From: Clostridiales bacterium
Lineage (GTDB): Bacteria > Bacillota > Clostridia > Oscillospirales > CAG-272
Direction: 5' to 3'
Assembly: GCA_022793655.1 (NCBI GenBank)
Contig: JAAWDG010000018.1
Span: 1 to 53,091, forward strand
Length of the DNA stretch: 53,091 nt
A program made the translations under genes and the position numbers. Positions within the stretch are counted from its first letter, which is position 1. Every line of letters starts with the position of its first letter. Under the pieces are notes generated by a model. The model was not told the origin of the DNA. It did no database searches and saw nothing but the letters and a program-made list of their open reading frames with translations. This document shows, one piece after another, positions 18,095 to 27,894 of this stretch.

Positions 18095-18130
18095 AAACCA
18101 CCTCATATATCTTATATGAGGTGGTTTTTT
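18095..18130 (+). terminator. Rho-independent terminator after the PBP gene
   Basis: A perfect 15-bp stem (18095-18109 with 18113-18127) containing ACCACCTCATATA, a 3-base loop and a T-run. It abuts the next open frame. Confidence 0.93.
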
Positions 18131-18620
18131 GACATTCTTGAAAAAATGTTATTTTAATATATGCAAACTCCGGTTTTCATTAGTTTTGCCGGTAGCAGGC
18201 ATTATATTGCTGATTAGTTTAATCGGCGGGTGTATGATATTCTATCAACAAGAGTTTTTGGAAAGTTTGCTGCCCCCATTTTGTTTGCCATTATTTTTTA
18301 TATCTTTATTTATTTTATTCTCTCATTTTCTTATTTCAATTTTGCTGTGCGAGACATTCTTTGACAATTTCAAATGCAAGATCAATCGTTTGTTTTCTAT
18401 TTGTCTTTTACTTATTTATTTGCTTTCAATCATTTATGTCAATTTATTTTTTAGATTTTGCTTTGTTATTTTATCTTTTATTATTTGTGCGTTTATTCTA
18501 TTACTATGGGTGTATTTAATCATTAAAAGTCGAAAAAACTTCTTGTTTTTTTCACTTTGTATCCTATGCACAGGAATTTATGCTTATTTATTTGTCATTA
18601 CGCTGTTTACCTTAATTTGA
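18129..18620 (+). CDS. Possible small multi-helix membrane protein
   Basis: A 163-codon frame with four to five hydrophobic segments separated by short basic linkers (KCKINR, KSRKN). No family is recognised. The evidence for translation is mixed. The frame is long for this AT-rich stretch and the helix/charge alternation looks real. However, the only 5' start is a TTG (18129) sitting on the T-run of the PBP terminator without a Shine-Dalgarno sequence. The next in-frame ATG (18234) would remove the first helix. It could be a shadow of AT-rich DNA. It ends 62 bases before the carboxypeptidase gene. Confidence 0.45.
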   Translation: MTFLKKCYFNICKLRFSLVLPVAGIILLISLIGGCMIFYQQEFLESLLPPFCLPLFFISLFILFSHFLISILLCETFFDNFKCKINRLFSICLLLIYLLSIIYVNLFFRFCFVILSFIICAFILLLWVYLIIKSRKNFLFFSLCILCTGIYAYLFVITLFTLI

Positions 18621-18682
18621 TAGCAAATTTCACTGCCAAATACTATGGGGGAGAACATCCCTTGATTGTAAGGAGAAAGAAT

Positions 18683-19801
18683 ATGAGACGATTTATTTGT
18701 ACCATGCTATGTGTTTTATTATTGACTGTATCTACGTTGGCAAATGACTTATATGGTGATGCAAAGAGCGTTATTTTGATGGAAGCCTCAACGAAAACAG
18801 TTCTTTATGAATATGAAGCAGATAAAGCGCTGCCGCCGGCATCAGTGACTAAAATTATGACGTTGCTTTTAGTGATAGAAGCGGTTGATAGAGGCGATAT
18901 TCAAATGAATGATCAGGTAACCTGTTCAGAAAATGCAGCTTCTATGGGCGGTTCACAAATTTATTTAGAGCCGGGTGAAACCATGACAGTTGATGAACTA
19001 ATTAAGAGCGTGGTTGTCGCCAGTGCTAATGACGCAGCCGTAGCGTTAGCTGAATATGTAGCAGGCAGTGAAGGCGCTTTTGTAGAACTTATGAATAAAA
19101 GAGCCGGTGAACTTGGCATGGTAAACACGAATTTTGAAAATACGAATGGGTTAGATGATACCACTACTTCACATTTAACTTCGGCTCGTGATATCGCGCT
19201 TATGTCCGCTGAGCTGTTATCACATCCTATTATTTTTAATTATACAACGATTTGGATGGATACGGTGCGAAACGGTCAATTCGGATTGACCAATACAAAT
19301 CGTCTGATTAAATTTTATAATGGTGCAAACGGTTTGAAAACAGGTTCTACTTCTCATGCCGGTTTTTGCATTAGTGCTACTGCATTACGGGATGAAATGC
19401 AACTCATCGCCGTTATTATGGGTGCCAGTACAAGAGATTCCCGCAATGCTACCGCACAAACACTGCTTGATTACGGTTTTGCCAATTATTGTATTTACCG
19501 TTTTCCTGCATCTGAAATTAACGATGTGCCGGTTTATGGAGGCACAAATGAAACGTTAAGTGCTTCTTATCATGATTTTTCAATTGTTAGAGAGAAAAAT
19601 GCAGCGGAAGTAACGCAAAAAATAGAGATAAATGAAAATATAACCGCGCCGGTTGTGGCAGGTGATGTGATCGGCCGTGTTTATTATCAGTCAGGTGATG
19701 AAGTAATTCATGAAGAAGAGATTGTTGCCTGTGCTGATGTTGATAAGCTAAATTTCTTTAGTATGATGAAGATGATTCTTAGCAAATGGTGTGTTATGTA
19801 G
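18683..19801 (+). CDS. D-alanyl-D-alanine carboxypeptidase (DacF/PBP5-like, S11 family)
   Basis: 372 residues. The signal peptide is MRRF plus a hydrophobic core ending near STLA-ND (about residue 20). The penicilloyl-serine motifs are Ser54-x-x-Lys57 (SVTK), SAN at 114-116 and KTG at 219-221. A C-terminal beta domain is followed by an amphipathic end (NFFSMMKMILSKW) that can hold the protein on the outer membrane face. It removes the terminal D-Ala of pentapeptides and so limits crosslinking. AAGGAG precedes the ATG at 18683; the upstream in-frame ATG (18557) lacks a site. It stands between a PBP and another extracytoplasmic protein. Confidence 0.94.
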   Translation: MRRFICTMLCVLLLTVSTLANDLYGDAKSVILMEASTKTVLYEYEADKALPPASVTKIMTLLLVIEAVDRGDIQMNDQVTCSENAASMGGSQIYLEPGETMTVDELIKSVVVASANDAAVALAEYVAGSEGAFVELMNKRAGELGMVNTNFENTNGLDDTTTSHLTSARDIALMSAELLSHPIIFNYTTIWMDTVRNGQFGLTNTNRLIKFYNGANGLKTGSTSHAGFCISATALRDEMQLIAVIMGASTRDSRNATAQTLLDYGFANYCIYRFPASEINDVPVYGGTNETLSASYHDFSIVREKNAAEVTQKIEINENITAPVVAGDVIGRVYYQSGDEVIHEEEIVACADVDKLNFFSMMKMILSKWCVM

Positions 19802-19813
19802 GTCGTTTTCCGG

Positions 19814-19842
19814 TTGCGCTTTCATTGTTTTTGGTGTATAAT
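19814..19842 (+). promoter_or_regulatory. Sigma-A promoter upstream of the transglutaminase-like gene
   Basis: TTGCGC (19814-19819), a 17-bp spacer, and TATAAT (19837-19842). The leader is about 70 bases and shows no obvious fold. Confidence 0.75.
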
Positions 19843-19921
19843 AGATAAGGAAAAATTTTGGGGCTCTATCTCTTGAAATTTTTATTTTATGTTTTAAAAA
19901 CAAATTTATTAGGTATCAAAT

Positions 19922-21079
19922 ATGTTTGAACATTGTAAGCGCAATCAAGCTCTATGGAAAGCAGCCGCACTCATTTTGTTTTTCGTTCTTTTGTTTATCG
20001 CTGCTGTGATTCGCTTTTGGCCATCATTTGGCTTTGCTGATTTAAGTAAGGCAGAGCCTGTATATAAGCAGGATAAGCTATATTATAATCATTTATCTCG
20101 CAAAGAGCAGTATTTATATGATGCGCTCATTACAGCGATCGATTTGCATAAAGATTATACGGATGAAATTCGATATGTTTTTTCTTCAGAAGAGTTTAAT
20201 AATGTAGTTCAGTTTATTATTTCTGATTATCCAGAATATTTTTATGTAGATTATAATCATATCGAATCCTATGTGAGCGAGACTCATACCAAGGTTAAGT
20301 TAGCTTATTACAAAAGCAAAGAAGAAGCAACCCGCATGCAAGCAGAATTGCAGAATGCGATTGCACCAATCATTGAGCAAACGGTGACACTGAACGAAGA
20401 TTTTGAAAAAGAGTTGCTTTTGCATGATTATTTGGTAGAGTCTTGTACCTATCTGACAGGCGAGCCCGATAACGCAGAAGGTTATCTATATAATACCGCT
20501 TATGGCGCGATTGTTTTAAAAAAGGCTTATTGTGATGGATATGCATTAGCTTTCAAATTGTTAATGAATCAATCAGGACTTTTCTGTTCTACGGTGAGCG
20601 GTTTTGCTAATAATTTGCCTCATATGTGGAATATGGTTTACATTGATGATCATTTTTATCATGTTGATGTTACTTGGAACGATGCGGACATGACGTATGG
20701 AAAGAATATGATTTTTCATGGTTATTTTAATTTAAGTAAAGAAGCCATTACGTACAATCATATCATTTCCTATGAAGAAGTACTTCCGCTTGCCGAAGAC
20801 GAAACTAATTATTATGAACGAATAGGGCTTAGCGCTCATACAAAAGAAGAACTGACAGAAATTTTATATAATTCTATGACAAAAGCACTGGATCAAGGAC
20901 TTGATTATTTTGAAATCGGATTGAATTACGAAGAGGCAACAAATGACTTTAAGGCTCTTTTTGCCGATACGGTTGAACAGATTAATCGAGAGGGTGCTTA
21001 TACGGTAATTAACGCACATCGAGAGTATGAATGTTCTTATGATACAAGATTTTTGAATATAGAATTTTATCGAGGATAA
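19922..21079 (+). CDS. Membrane-anchored transglutaminase-like protein
   Basis: 385 residues: a short cytoplasmic start, one membrane helix (about 12-31), then an extracytoplasmic region. The transglutaminase-like (papain-fold) core is recognised by Cys204 in KKAYCDGYALAF, His234 in HMWNMVYIDDHFYH and Asp249 in VDVTWND, the expected Cys-His-Asp order. Such proteins in Clostridia are thought to act as peptidases or amidotransferases on surface proteins or peptidoglycan; the substrate is unknown. It has its own promoter. No terminator is seen before hom. The location after a PBP and a carboxypeptidase suggests an envelope role. Confidence 0.82.
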   Translation: MFEHCKRNQALWKAAALILFFVLLFIAAVIRFWPSFGFADLSKAEPVYKQDKLYYNHLSRKEQYLYDALITAIDLHKDYTDEIRYVFSSEEFNNVVQFIISDYPEYFYVDYNHIESYVSETHTKVKLAYYKSKEEATRMQAELQNAIAPIIEQTVTLNEDFEKELLLHDYLVESCTYLTGEPDNAEGYLYNTAYGAIVLKKAYCDGYALAFKLLMNQSGLFCSTVSGFANNLPHMWNMVYIDDHFYHVDVTWNDADMTYGKNMIFHGYFNLSKEAITYNHIISYEEVLPLAEDETNYYERIGLSAHTKEELTEILYNSMTKALDQGLDYFEIGLNYEEATNDFKALFADTVEQINREGAYTVINAHREYECSYDTRFLNIEFYRG

Positions 21080-21131
21080 TCAATCATTACGGAATCATTT
21101 AGATATATAACAGAAAGGAATGAACACAAAT

Positions 21132-22289
21132 ATGAAAAAAATAGCCATCTTAGGTTTTGGTATTGTAGGCGGCGGTATTGCCGAGGTCTTAGATCAAAAT
21201 AAAGATCAGATTGAATATCAGTTAGGCGAAAAAGTAGAGATTGGATACATTCTTGATAAATTAGATTTTAAAGGAACTAAATATGAGTCTATTGTTGTTA
21301 AAGATATACAAACAATTTTAGACGATCCTGAAGTCGTACTGGTGGCTGAAACAATGGGTGGACTGCATCCTGCTTACGAGTTTAGTTTAGCTGCTTTACA
21401 AGCAGGTAAAAGTGTAGTTACATCCAATAAAGCGGTAGTGGCCAAATATGGCTCTATATTATTGCAAACGGCAAAAGAAAATAATGTTCGTTATTTATTT
21501 GAAGCCAGTGTTGGCGGCGGTATTCCCATTATCCGGCCTTTATGTGATTCTTTGGCAGGCAATAAAATTTGCTCAATTACAGGTATTTTAAACGGAACTA
21601 CGAACTTTATTTTAAATGAAATGGAAAATAAAGGAGCCTCTTTTGAAGCGGCTTTAGCGTCGGCTCAAGAAAAAGGATATGCAGAAAAAGATCCCACCGA
21701 TGATATTGAGGGATATGATGCAAAACGCAAAATTTGCATTTTAGCCGCGTTGGCTTTTGGCAAAATGTTTCCAGAAGAGGCTGTTGCTTGTGAGGGAATT
21801 ACAAATCTTGATCTTTGCGATGTTAACATTCTCTCTGAAATTGGTGCTAAAATCAAATTAATTGGACATGCGAAGCAAGTGGACGATCATATAATTATGT
21901 ATGTGCGGCCTTGCGTTTGCCTAATGGACAATCCTTTGGCTTCTGTTAGCGGTGTTTATAATGGCATTATGGTTGAGGGAAATGTATTAGGAAAGGTTAT
22001 GTTTTATGGAAAAGGAGCAGGGCGCCTGCCTACGGCCAGCGCAGTTGTTTCTGATATTTTAAATATTTTAATGAGTCCTTGCAAAGTAGATTCGATCAAA
22101 TTTGAAGAAGGAGCTGTGAAAGAACTTTGCCAAGACCGCAGCGGCAAACATACGTTTTATATTCGTATGGAACAAGAGCCTGTCGGTTATTCTTATAGAG
22201 CGCTAAGCGGTGCATATCTTGTTGATCAAATAAGCCGAAACGAAATTGAAGAAAAATGGCAGCCAGACGCATATTATCAAGTGCTGTAA
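21132..22289 (+). CDS. hom: Homoserine dehydrogenase
   Basis: 385 residues. It reduces aspartate semialdehyde to homoserine, the branch toward threonine and methionine. The N-terminal dinucleotide fold is IAILGFGIVGGGIAEVL. The central catalytic region has TSNKAVVAKYG, ASVGGGIPIIRPL, GILNGTTNFILNEM and DPTDDIEGYDAKRKI. The C-terminal 50 or so residues begin like an ACT domain (TFYIRMEQEPVG) but stop early, so full threonine feedback control may be missing. ATGs at 21120 and 21132 are in frame; AGAAAGGA directly abuts the first and is 12 bases from the second, which I prefer. Confidence 0.93.
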   Translation: MKKIAILGFGIVGGGIAEVLDQNKDQIEYQLGEKVEIGYILDKLDFKGTKYESIVVKDIQTILDDPEVVLVAETMGGLHPAYEFSLAALQAGKSVVTSNKAVVAKYGSILLQTAKENNVRYLFEASVGGGIPIIRPLCDSLAGNKICSITGILNGTTNFILNEMENKGASFEAALASAQEKGYAEKDPTDDIEGYDAKRKICILAALAFGKMFPEEAVACEGITNLDLCDVNILSEIGAKIKLIGHAKQVDDHIIMYVRPCVCLMDNPLASVSGVYNGIMVEGNVLGKVMFYGKGAGRLPTASAVVSDILNILMSPCKVDSIKFEEGAVKELCQDRSGKHTFYIRMEQEPVGYSYRALSGAYLVDQISRNEIEEKWQPDAYYQVL

Positions 22290-22348
22290 AATATGGAAAA
22301 TCAAGCACTTTTGCTTTGTAAACTAAATGTTAACAATTGCCAATTCTA

Positions 22349-22377
22349 TTGATTTTTATACGGTAAAGATTTACAAT
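22349..22377 (+). promoter_or_regulatory. Sigma-A promoter of groESL
   Basis: TTGATT (22349-22354), a 17-bp spacer, and TACAAT (22372-22377). Transcription would start about 7 bases before the CIRCE element. Confidence 0.85.
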
Positions 22378-22390
22378 ATGAACAGTGGAA

Positions 22391-22417
22391 TTAGCACTCG
22401 ATGCAAACGAGTGCTAA
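22391..22417 (+). promoter_or_regulatory. CIRCE operator (HrcA binding site)
   Basis: A perfect TTAGCACTC-N9-GAGTGCTAA inverted repeat between the groESL promoter and groES. It is the known target of the heat-shock repressor HrcA, whose gene is not in this window. Confidence 0.98.
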
Positions 22418-22473
22418 AAGCGTTTTAAAGCACTTTCATGTGCTTGTTGAAATGATAAGAGGAGGATTGTACG

Positions 22474-22758
22474 ATGAATTTAAAACCTTTGTTTGATAAG
22501 GTCGTTTTAAAAATGACCGAAGCGGAGGAAACAACAAAAAGCGGTATTATTTTAACTGCTTCTGCTAAAGAAAAACCGCAGGTTGCTGAAGTAATTGCAG
22601 TAGGTCCTGGCGGCGTAGTTGATGGAAAAGAAATCACGATGGTGGTTAAGCCGGGTGACAAAGTGGTTGCCAGCAAATATGCAGGGACAGAGTTCAAAAG
22701 CGGCGATGAAGAGTACACAATTGTAAAACAAAGTGATATTTTAGCGATTGTAGAATAA
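22474..22758 (+). CDS. groES: Co-chaperonin GroES
   Basis: 94 residues, full length. It forms the heptameric lid of the GroEL chamber. LKPLFDKVVLKMTEAEETTKSGIILT contains the mobile loop, and VGPGGVVDGKE the roof region. AGAGGAGG precedes the ATG. It is co-transcribed with groEL, 13 bases downstream, and under CIRCE/HrcA control. Confidence 0.98.
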   Translation: MNLKPLFDKVVLKMTEAEETTKSGIILTASAKEKPQVAEVIAVGPGGVVDGKEITMVVKPGDKVVASKYAGTEFKSGDEEYTIVKQSDILAIVE

Positions 22759-22765
22759 GAGGTGA

Positions 22766-24406
<1,641 letters not shown>

Positions 24407-24409
24407 AAT

Positions 24410-24446
24410 AAAAGATGTGAGTTTTAAAAAACTCACATCTTTTTTA
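24410..24446 (+). terminator. Terminator of groESL
   Basis: A stem of up to 16 bp, AAAGATGTGAGTTTT with its complement (24410-24425 with 24428-24443), followed by T6. Between this and the next hairpin (24447-24620) I see no gene or clear signal. Confidence 0.93.
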
Positions 24447-24620
24447 TTATAAACCGCCATTGAAATATGTATTAGTTGATAAAGAGTAAAATAAATTTTT
24501 TGATTTATAGTTATATAATAAGATACAAACCGTAGGATTGTTTTAAGAAAATAATCAACAGTCGGTATACTTACACAACCCGCCGGATAAATTGAAAAAG
24601 CTTATAAATAAGACTAAACA

Positions 24621-24653
24621 AAAACAGAGAGTAGTTATCTACTCTCTGTTTTT
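24621..24653 (-). terminator. Terminator of rpsU, bidirectional
   Basis: A perfect 14-bp stem around ACAGAGAGTAG (24621-24634 with 24639-24652) with a 4-base loop. It has a T-run on both strands, 6 bases beyond the rpsU stop. Confidence 0.92.
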
Positions 24654-24658
24654 GTTTT

Positions 24659-24835
24659 TTACTTATACTTGCGTTTTCTTGCCGCTTCTGATTTTTTCTT
24701 TTTCTTGACACTGGGCTTTTCATAATGCTCTCTTTTTTTCAGTTCAGAGAGCACTCCGCTTCGAGCACATTGTCTTTTAAATCTGCGAAGAGCACTATCA
24801 AGCGTTTCATTTTCTTTTACTCTAATTTCTGCCAT
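24659..24835 (-). CDS. rpsU: Ribosomal protein bS21
   Basis: 58 residues, translated from the minus strand: it begins [20 protein letters not shown], has [22 protein letters not shown] in the middle, and ends in a very basic [15 protein letters not shown]. This is the standard small-subunit S21 of Firmicutes, which binds near the 3' end of 16S rRNA. GGGAGGG lies upstream of the ATG. It has its own consensus promoter and a terminator right after the stop. Confidence 0.96.
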   Translation of the reverse strand: MAEIRVKENETLDSALRRFKRQCARSGVLSELKKREHYEKPSVKKKKKSEAARKRKYK

Positions 24836-24890
24836 TTTTTATATCCCTCCCCTCGCTCGTGCAGGAGAATGCAATTTATTCTCTTAAGTT

Positions 24891-24919
24891 ATTATACAAT
24901 AACTGCAATCTTTTGTCAA
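24891..24919 (-). promoter_or_regulatory. Perfect consensus promoter of rpsU
   Basis: The minus strand carries TTGACA (24914-24919), exactly 17 bp, and TATAAT (24891-24896): a 12/12 consensus. A second extended -10, TGGTATAAT, lies farther upstream at 24965-24970 (minus). Confidence 0.92.
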
Positions 24920-24963
24920 TAGTTTTTGCTTTTTTTAGCGAATTATGGAAAGTTTCAAGTCAA

Positions 24964-25082
24964 TATTATACCATAAAGTTTCAGCGACCGGAAAAGTTTA
25001 ACGATTTCGTCTTTGCTGGAATTACGCTTAGAAAAGCTGTAAAGTGAAACTTTTTAAGAATCATCCAAAAGGATGATTCTTA
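24964..25082 (-). repeat. Dispersed intergenic element, copy 2 (minus orientation)
   Basis: Read on the minus strand it has a 12-bp hairpin TAAGAATCATCC/GGATGATTCTTA (25055-25066 with 25071-25082) that begins 3 bases after the leuS stop. Then come TTAAAAAG, a stem AAAGTTTCA/TGAAACTTT (25045-25053 with 24975-24983), TTCCGG, and AAACTTTATGGTATAAT. The hairpin part is very close to 50589-50621; the promoter-like end is very close to copy 1. The hairpin has no T-run, so it is not an ordinary leuS terminator. AAAGTTTCA occurs a second time at 24949-24957. Confidence 0.55.
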
Positions 25083-25085
25083 GGA

Positions 25086-27488
25086 TTACTTAACAACCAA
25101 ATTCACTAATTTGCCAGGTACATAAATTTCTTTAACAATCTGTTTGTCAGCCAAAATTGTTTGTATAGCAGCTTCTTTTTTGGCAGAAAGCAGAACGGTA
25201 TCTTTGTCAAGATCAGCTGATATGGTGATACGTCCTTTTAATTTACCATTGATTTGAATCGCAATTTCTTTAAATGTATCAACGGTCTTATTTTCATCAT
25301 AATCAGGCCATGTAGCATGAGCCAAAAGGGAAGGACCAGCGATTTTTTCCCACATTTCTTCGGCGAGATGTGGTGCAAATGGATTTAAAAGCAATAAAAA
25401 TGTTTTGAGTTCATCCACAGTAAGCGAACCATGATCACTGATTTGATTGATTAATGACATGAGTGCAGCAATGGCTGTGTTGAATTTCATATCTTCAATA
25501 TCAGAAGAAACTTTTTTGATTGTTTTATGGAATGCTGATTCCAGCGCAGGCGTTGATCCTTCACCAACTGCCATCTCCGAAAGATCAGCCACTCGTTCTA
25601 GAAAACGCTTACATCCCTTTACACTGGCGGCTGACCATGGGGCAGAAGATGTATAATCACCCATAAACAATACATAAATCCTGAGTGTATCAGCGCCGTA
25701 TTCTTCAATGACATCCAAAGGATCTACCACATTGCCTAAAGATTTAGACATTTTTGCGCCGTCTTCGCCTAAAATAAGTCCCTGTGCGGTACGCTTGCTG
25801 TACGGCTCTTTGGTGGGTACTGCACCAATATCATATAAAAACCGGTGCCAGAAACGAGAATAAATTAAGTGTCTGGTGACGTGTTCCATGCCACCATTAT
25901 ACCAGTCGACAGGCAACCAATATTTCATTTTCTCCATATCAGCAAAAGAATTTGCATTATCTGGATCAATAAAGCGCAGAAAATACCAAGAAGAGCCAGC
26001 CCACTGTGGCATGGTATCAGTTTCGCGTCTGGCGTCTTGACCACATTTAGGGCATTTGCATTGTACAAAATTCTCTAACTTGGCCAACGGCGACTCACCG
26101 CCTTCGCCTGGTTCAAAATTTTCAACAGGAGGCAAGCGTAATGGCAATTCGTCATAAGGAACTGGAACAATGCCGCAATGCTTACAATGAACGAGCGGAA
26201 TGGGTTCGCCCCAATACCGCTGCCGATTAAAGGCCCAATCCTTCATTTTGTATTGAACACCTTTTTCGCCAATTCCTTTTTCCGTAAGAAAGGCTAACAT
26301 TTTGCCAATCGCTTCTTCTTTGCTGGTGCAGTCATTTAAAAAGTCAGAATTGATTCGCTTGCCATCTCCAGTATAGGCTTCTTTTGAAAGATCGCCTCCT
26401 TCAATGACTTCTATAATATCGATGCCGAATTTTTTAGCAAATTCGTAGTCTCTTTGGTCGTGGGCTGGTACAGCCATGATCGCACCTGTGCCATAACCCA
26501 TCATGACATAATCTGAAATATAAAGAGGAATTTCTTTTCCGTTAACAGGATTAATTGCCTGCAGCCCTTCAATTTTTACACCTGTTTTGTCCTTGACAAG
26601 TTGTGTGCGTTCAAACTCTGTCTTTTTGGCACATAACTCACGGTAAGAAACGATATCCGCCATATTGCTAATCTGGTCAGCATATTTGTCAATCAGCGGA
26701 TGTTCGGGCGCGATAACCATGAACGTAACACCAAATAAAGTGTCACACCGCGTTGTATATACACGCAGCGTTTCATTGGCATTCTTAAGAGAAAAATCGA
26801 CATATGCGCCGATTGATTTTCCAATCCAATTTTCTTGCTGTGCTTTTACATTCGGCGGATAATCTACCGAATGTAAACCTTCTAACAGTTTATCGGCGTA
26901 TTTGGTAATGCGTAAATACCAAACCTCTTTGGATTTTTGCACAACTTCTGTTTTGCAAATATCACATTTTCCGTCCTGCGAATCTTCATTAGATAAAACC
27001 ACCTTACAATGAGGACAGTAATTGACAAGAGCCGTATTACGATAGACAAGATTATTTTCATATAATTTTAAAAAGATCCACTGGGTCCATTTATAATAAT
27101 TTTCATCAGTTGTATCGATTGTTTTAGACCAATCAAAGCTAAAACCCACCCGTTTCATTTGATTGGTAAAACGTACTATGTTTTCGTCAGTAGCTACTCT
27201 GGGATGTATACCTGTTTTAACAGCGTAATTTTCAGTGGGCAGACCAAATGCGTCCCACCCCATCGGAAAAAGGACGTTATAGCCTTGCATTCTGCGTTTA
27301 CGGCAAATAACCTCTAAGCCCGAATACGCTTTAATATGGCCGACATGCATGCCAACGCCAGAGGGGTAGGGAAATTCAACTAAGCCGTAAAATTTGGGCT
27401 TATCGCTTTTAGTTTTCGCTTCAAAAACATGTTCTTTTTCCCATTTTTCCTGCCATTTTTGCTCAATTGTTTTAAAATCGTATTTCAT
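25086..27488 (-). CDS. leuS: Leucyl-tRNA synthetase
   Basis: 800 residues, bacterial class I LeuRS, charging tRNA-Leu. HIGH appears as PSGVGMHVGHIKAY and KMSKS as GAKMSKSLGNVV. The CP1 editing domain has TGAIMAVPAHDQRD. A Cys4 zinc knuckle stands near residue 160 (CPHC...CDIC). AGAAAGGA precedes the ATG. It is the second-last gene of the long minus cluster, 34 bases after rsfS. No T-box leader is visible. Confidence 0.98.
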   Translation of the reverse strand: MKYDFKTIEQKWQEKWEKEHVFEAKTKSDKPKFYGLVEFPYPSGVGMHVGHIKAYSGLEVICRKRRMQGYNVLFPMGWDAFGLPTENYAVKTGIHPRVATDENIVRFTNQMKRVGFSFDWSKTIDTTDENYYKWTQWIFLKLYENNLVYRNTALVNYCPHCKVVLSNEDSQDGKCDICKTEVVQKSKEVWYLRITKYADKLLEGLHSVDYPPNVKAQQENWIGKSIGAYVDFSLKNANETLRVYTTRCDTLFGVTFMVIAPEHPLIDKYADQISNMADIVSYRELCAKKTEFERTQLVKDKTGVKIEGLQAINPVNGKEIPLYISDYVMMGYGTGAIMAVPAHDQRDYEFAKKFGIDIIEVIEGGDLSKEAYTGDGKRINSDFLNDCTSKEEAIGKMLAFLTEKGIGEKGVQYKMKDWAFNRQRYWGEPIPLVHCKHCGIVPVPYDELPLRLPPVENFEPGEGGESPLAKLENFVQCKCPKCGQDARRETDTMPQWAGSSWYFLRFIDPDNANSFADMEKMKYWLPVDWYNGGMEHVTRHLIYSRFWHRFLYDIGAVPTKEPYSKRTAQGLILGEDGAKMSKSLGNVVDPLDVIEEYGADTLRIYVLFMGDYTSSAPWSAASVKGCKRFLERVADLSEMAVGEGSTPALESAFHKTIKKVSSDIEDMKFNTAIAALMSLINQISDHGSLTVDELKTFLLLLNPFAPHLAEEMWEKIAGPSLLAHATWPDYDENKTVDTFKEIAIQINGKLKGRITISADLDKDTVLLSAKKEAAIQTILADKQIVKEIYVPGKLVNLVVK

Positions 27489-27522
27489 CTATTTTTCCTT
27501 TCTCTTATCTCTTATAAATCTA

Positions 27523-27894
27523 TTATTTTTTGGTGAGAAGATCAGAAATATCCACGGTTTCGGCATCATCCCACAATTTTTCAAGATTATAAAACTCTCT
27601 TGTATCTCTGTAAAATACATGTACAATGACTGAGCGATAGTCTAATACAACCCAAGAGGCTTCATTGTATCCTTCAATATGATGAGGCGTAATCTCTTTA
27701 AGTCCCATTTTATATTCTACTTCACCGGCAAAGCTTTTTACCTGTGTATTCGATAAACCAGAGCAAATGATAAAGTAATCAGCGATAATTGTTTGATCGG
27801 TTACCTGAAGTAATTTAATGTCAGTCGCATTTTTCTCGTTTAGTATCTTTACAATCTCTAGTGCAGTTTCTTTCGGGGAAAGTTGATTTTCCAT
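27523..27894 (-). CDS. rsfS: Ribosomal silencing factor RsfS
   Basis: 123 residues, RsfS/YbeB family. It binds L14 on the large subunit and blocks subunit joining when nutrients are short. Diagnostic runs are DYFIICSGLSNTQVKSFAGEVE, HHIEGYNEASWVVLDY and VIVHVFYRDTREFYNLEKLW. AGAAAGGA lies 11 bases before the ATG. Its first 74 bases are shared, in another frame, with the end of yqeK. Confidence 0.95.
   Translation of the reverse strand: MENQLSPKETALEIVKILNEKNATDIKLLQVTDQTIIADYFIICSGLSNTQVKSFAGEVEYKMGLKEITPHHIEGYNEASWVVLDYRSVIVHVFYRDTREFYNLEKLWDDAETVDISDLLTKK

Noticed and set aside
24447-24620. A small RNA or tRNA between the groEL and rpsU terminators
   Set aside because: No promoter, cloverleaf or stable fold was seen in these 174 bases.
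25055-25082. Intrinsic terminator of leuS
   Set aside because: There is no T-tract on the minus strand after the stem. It is kept as part of the dispersed element instead.
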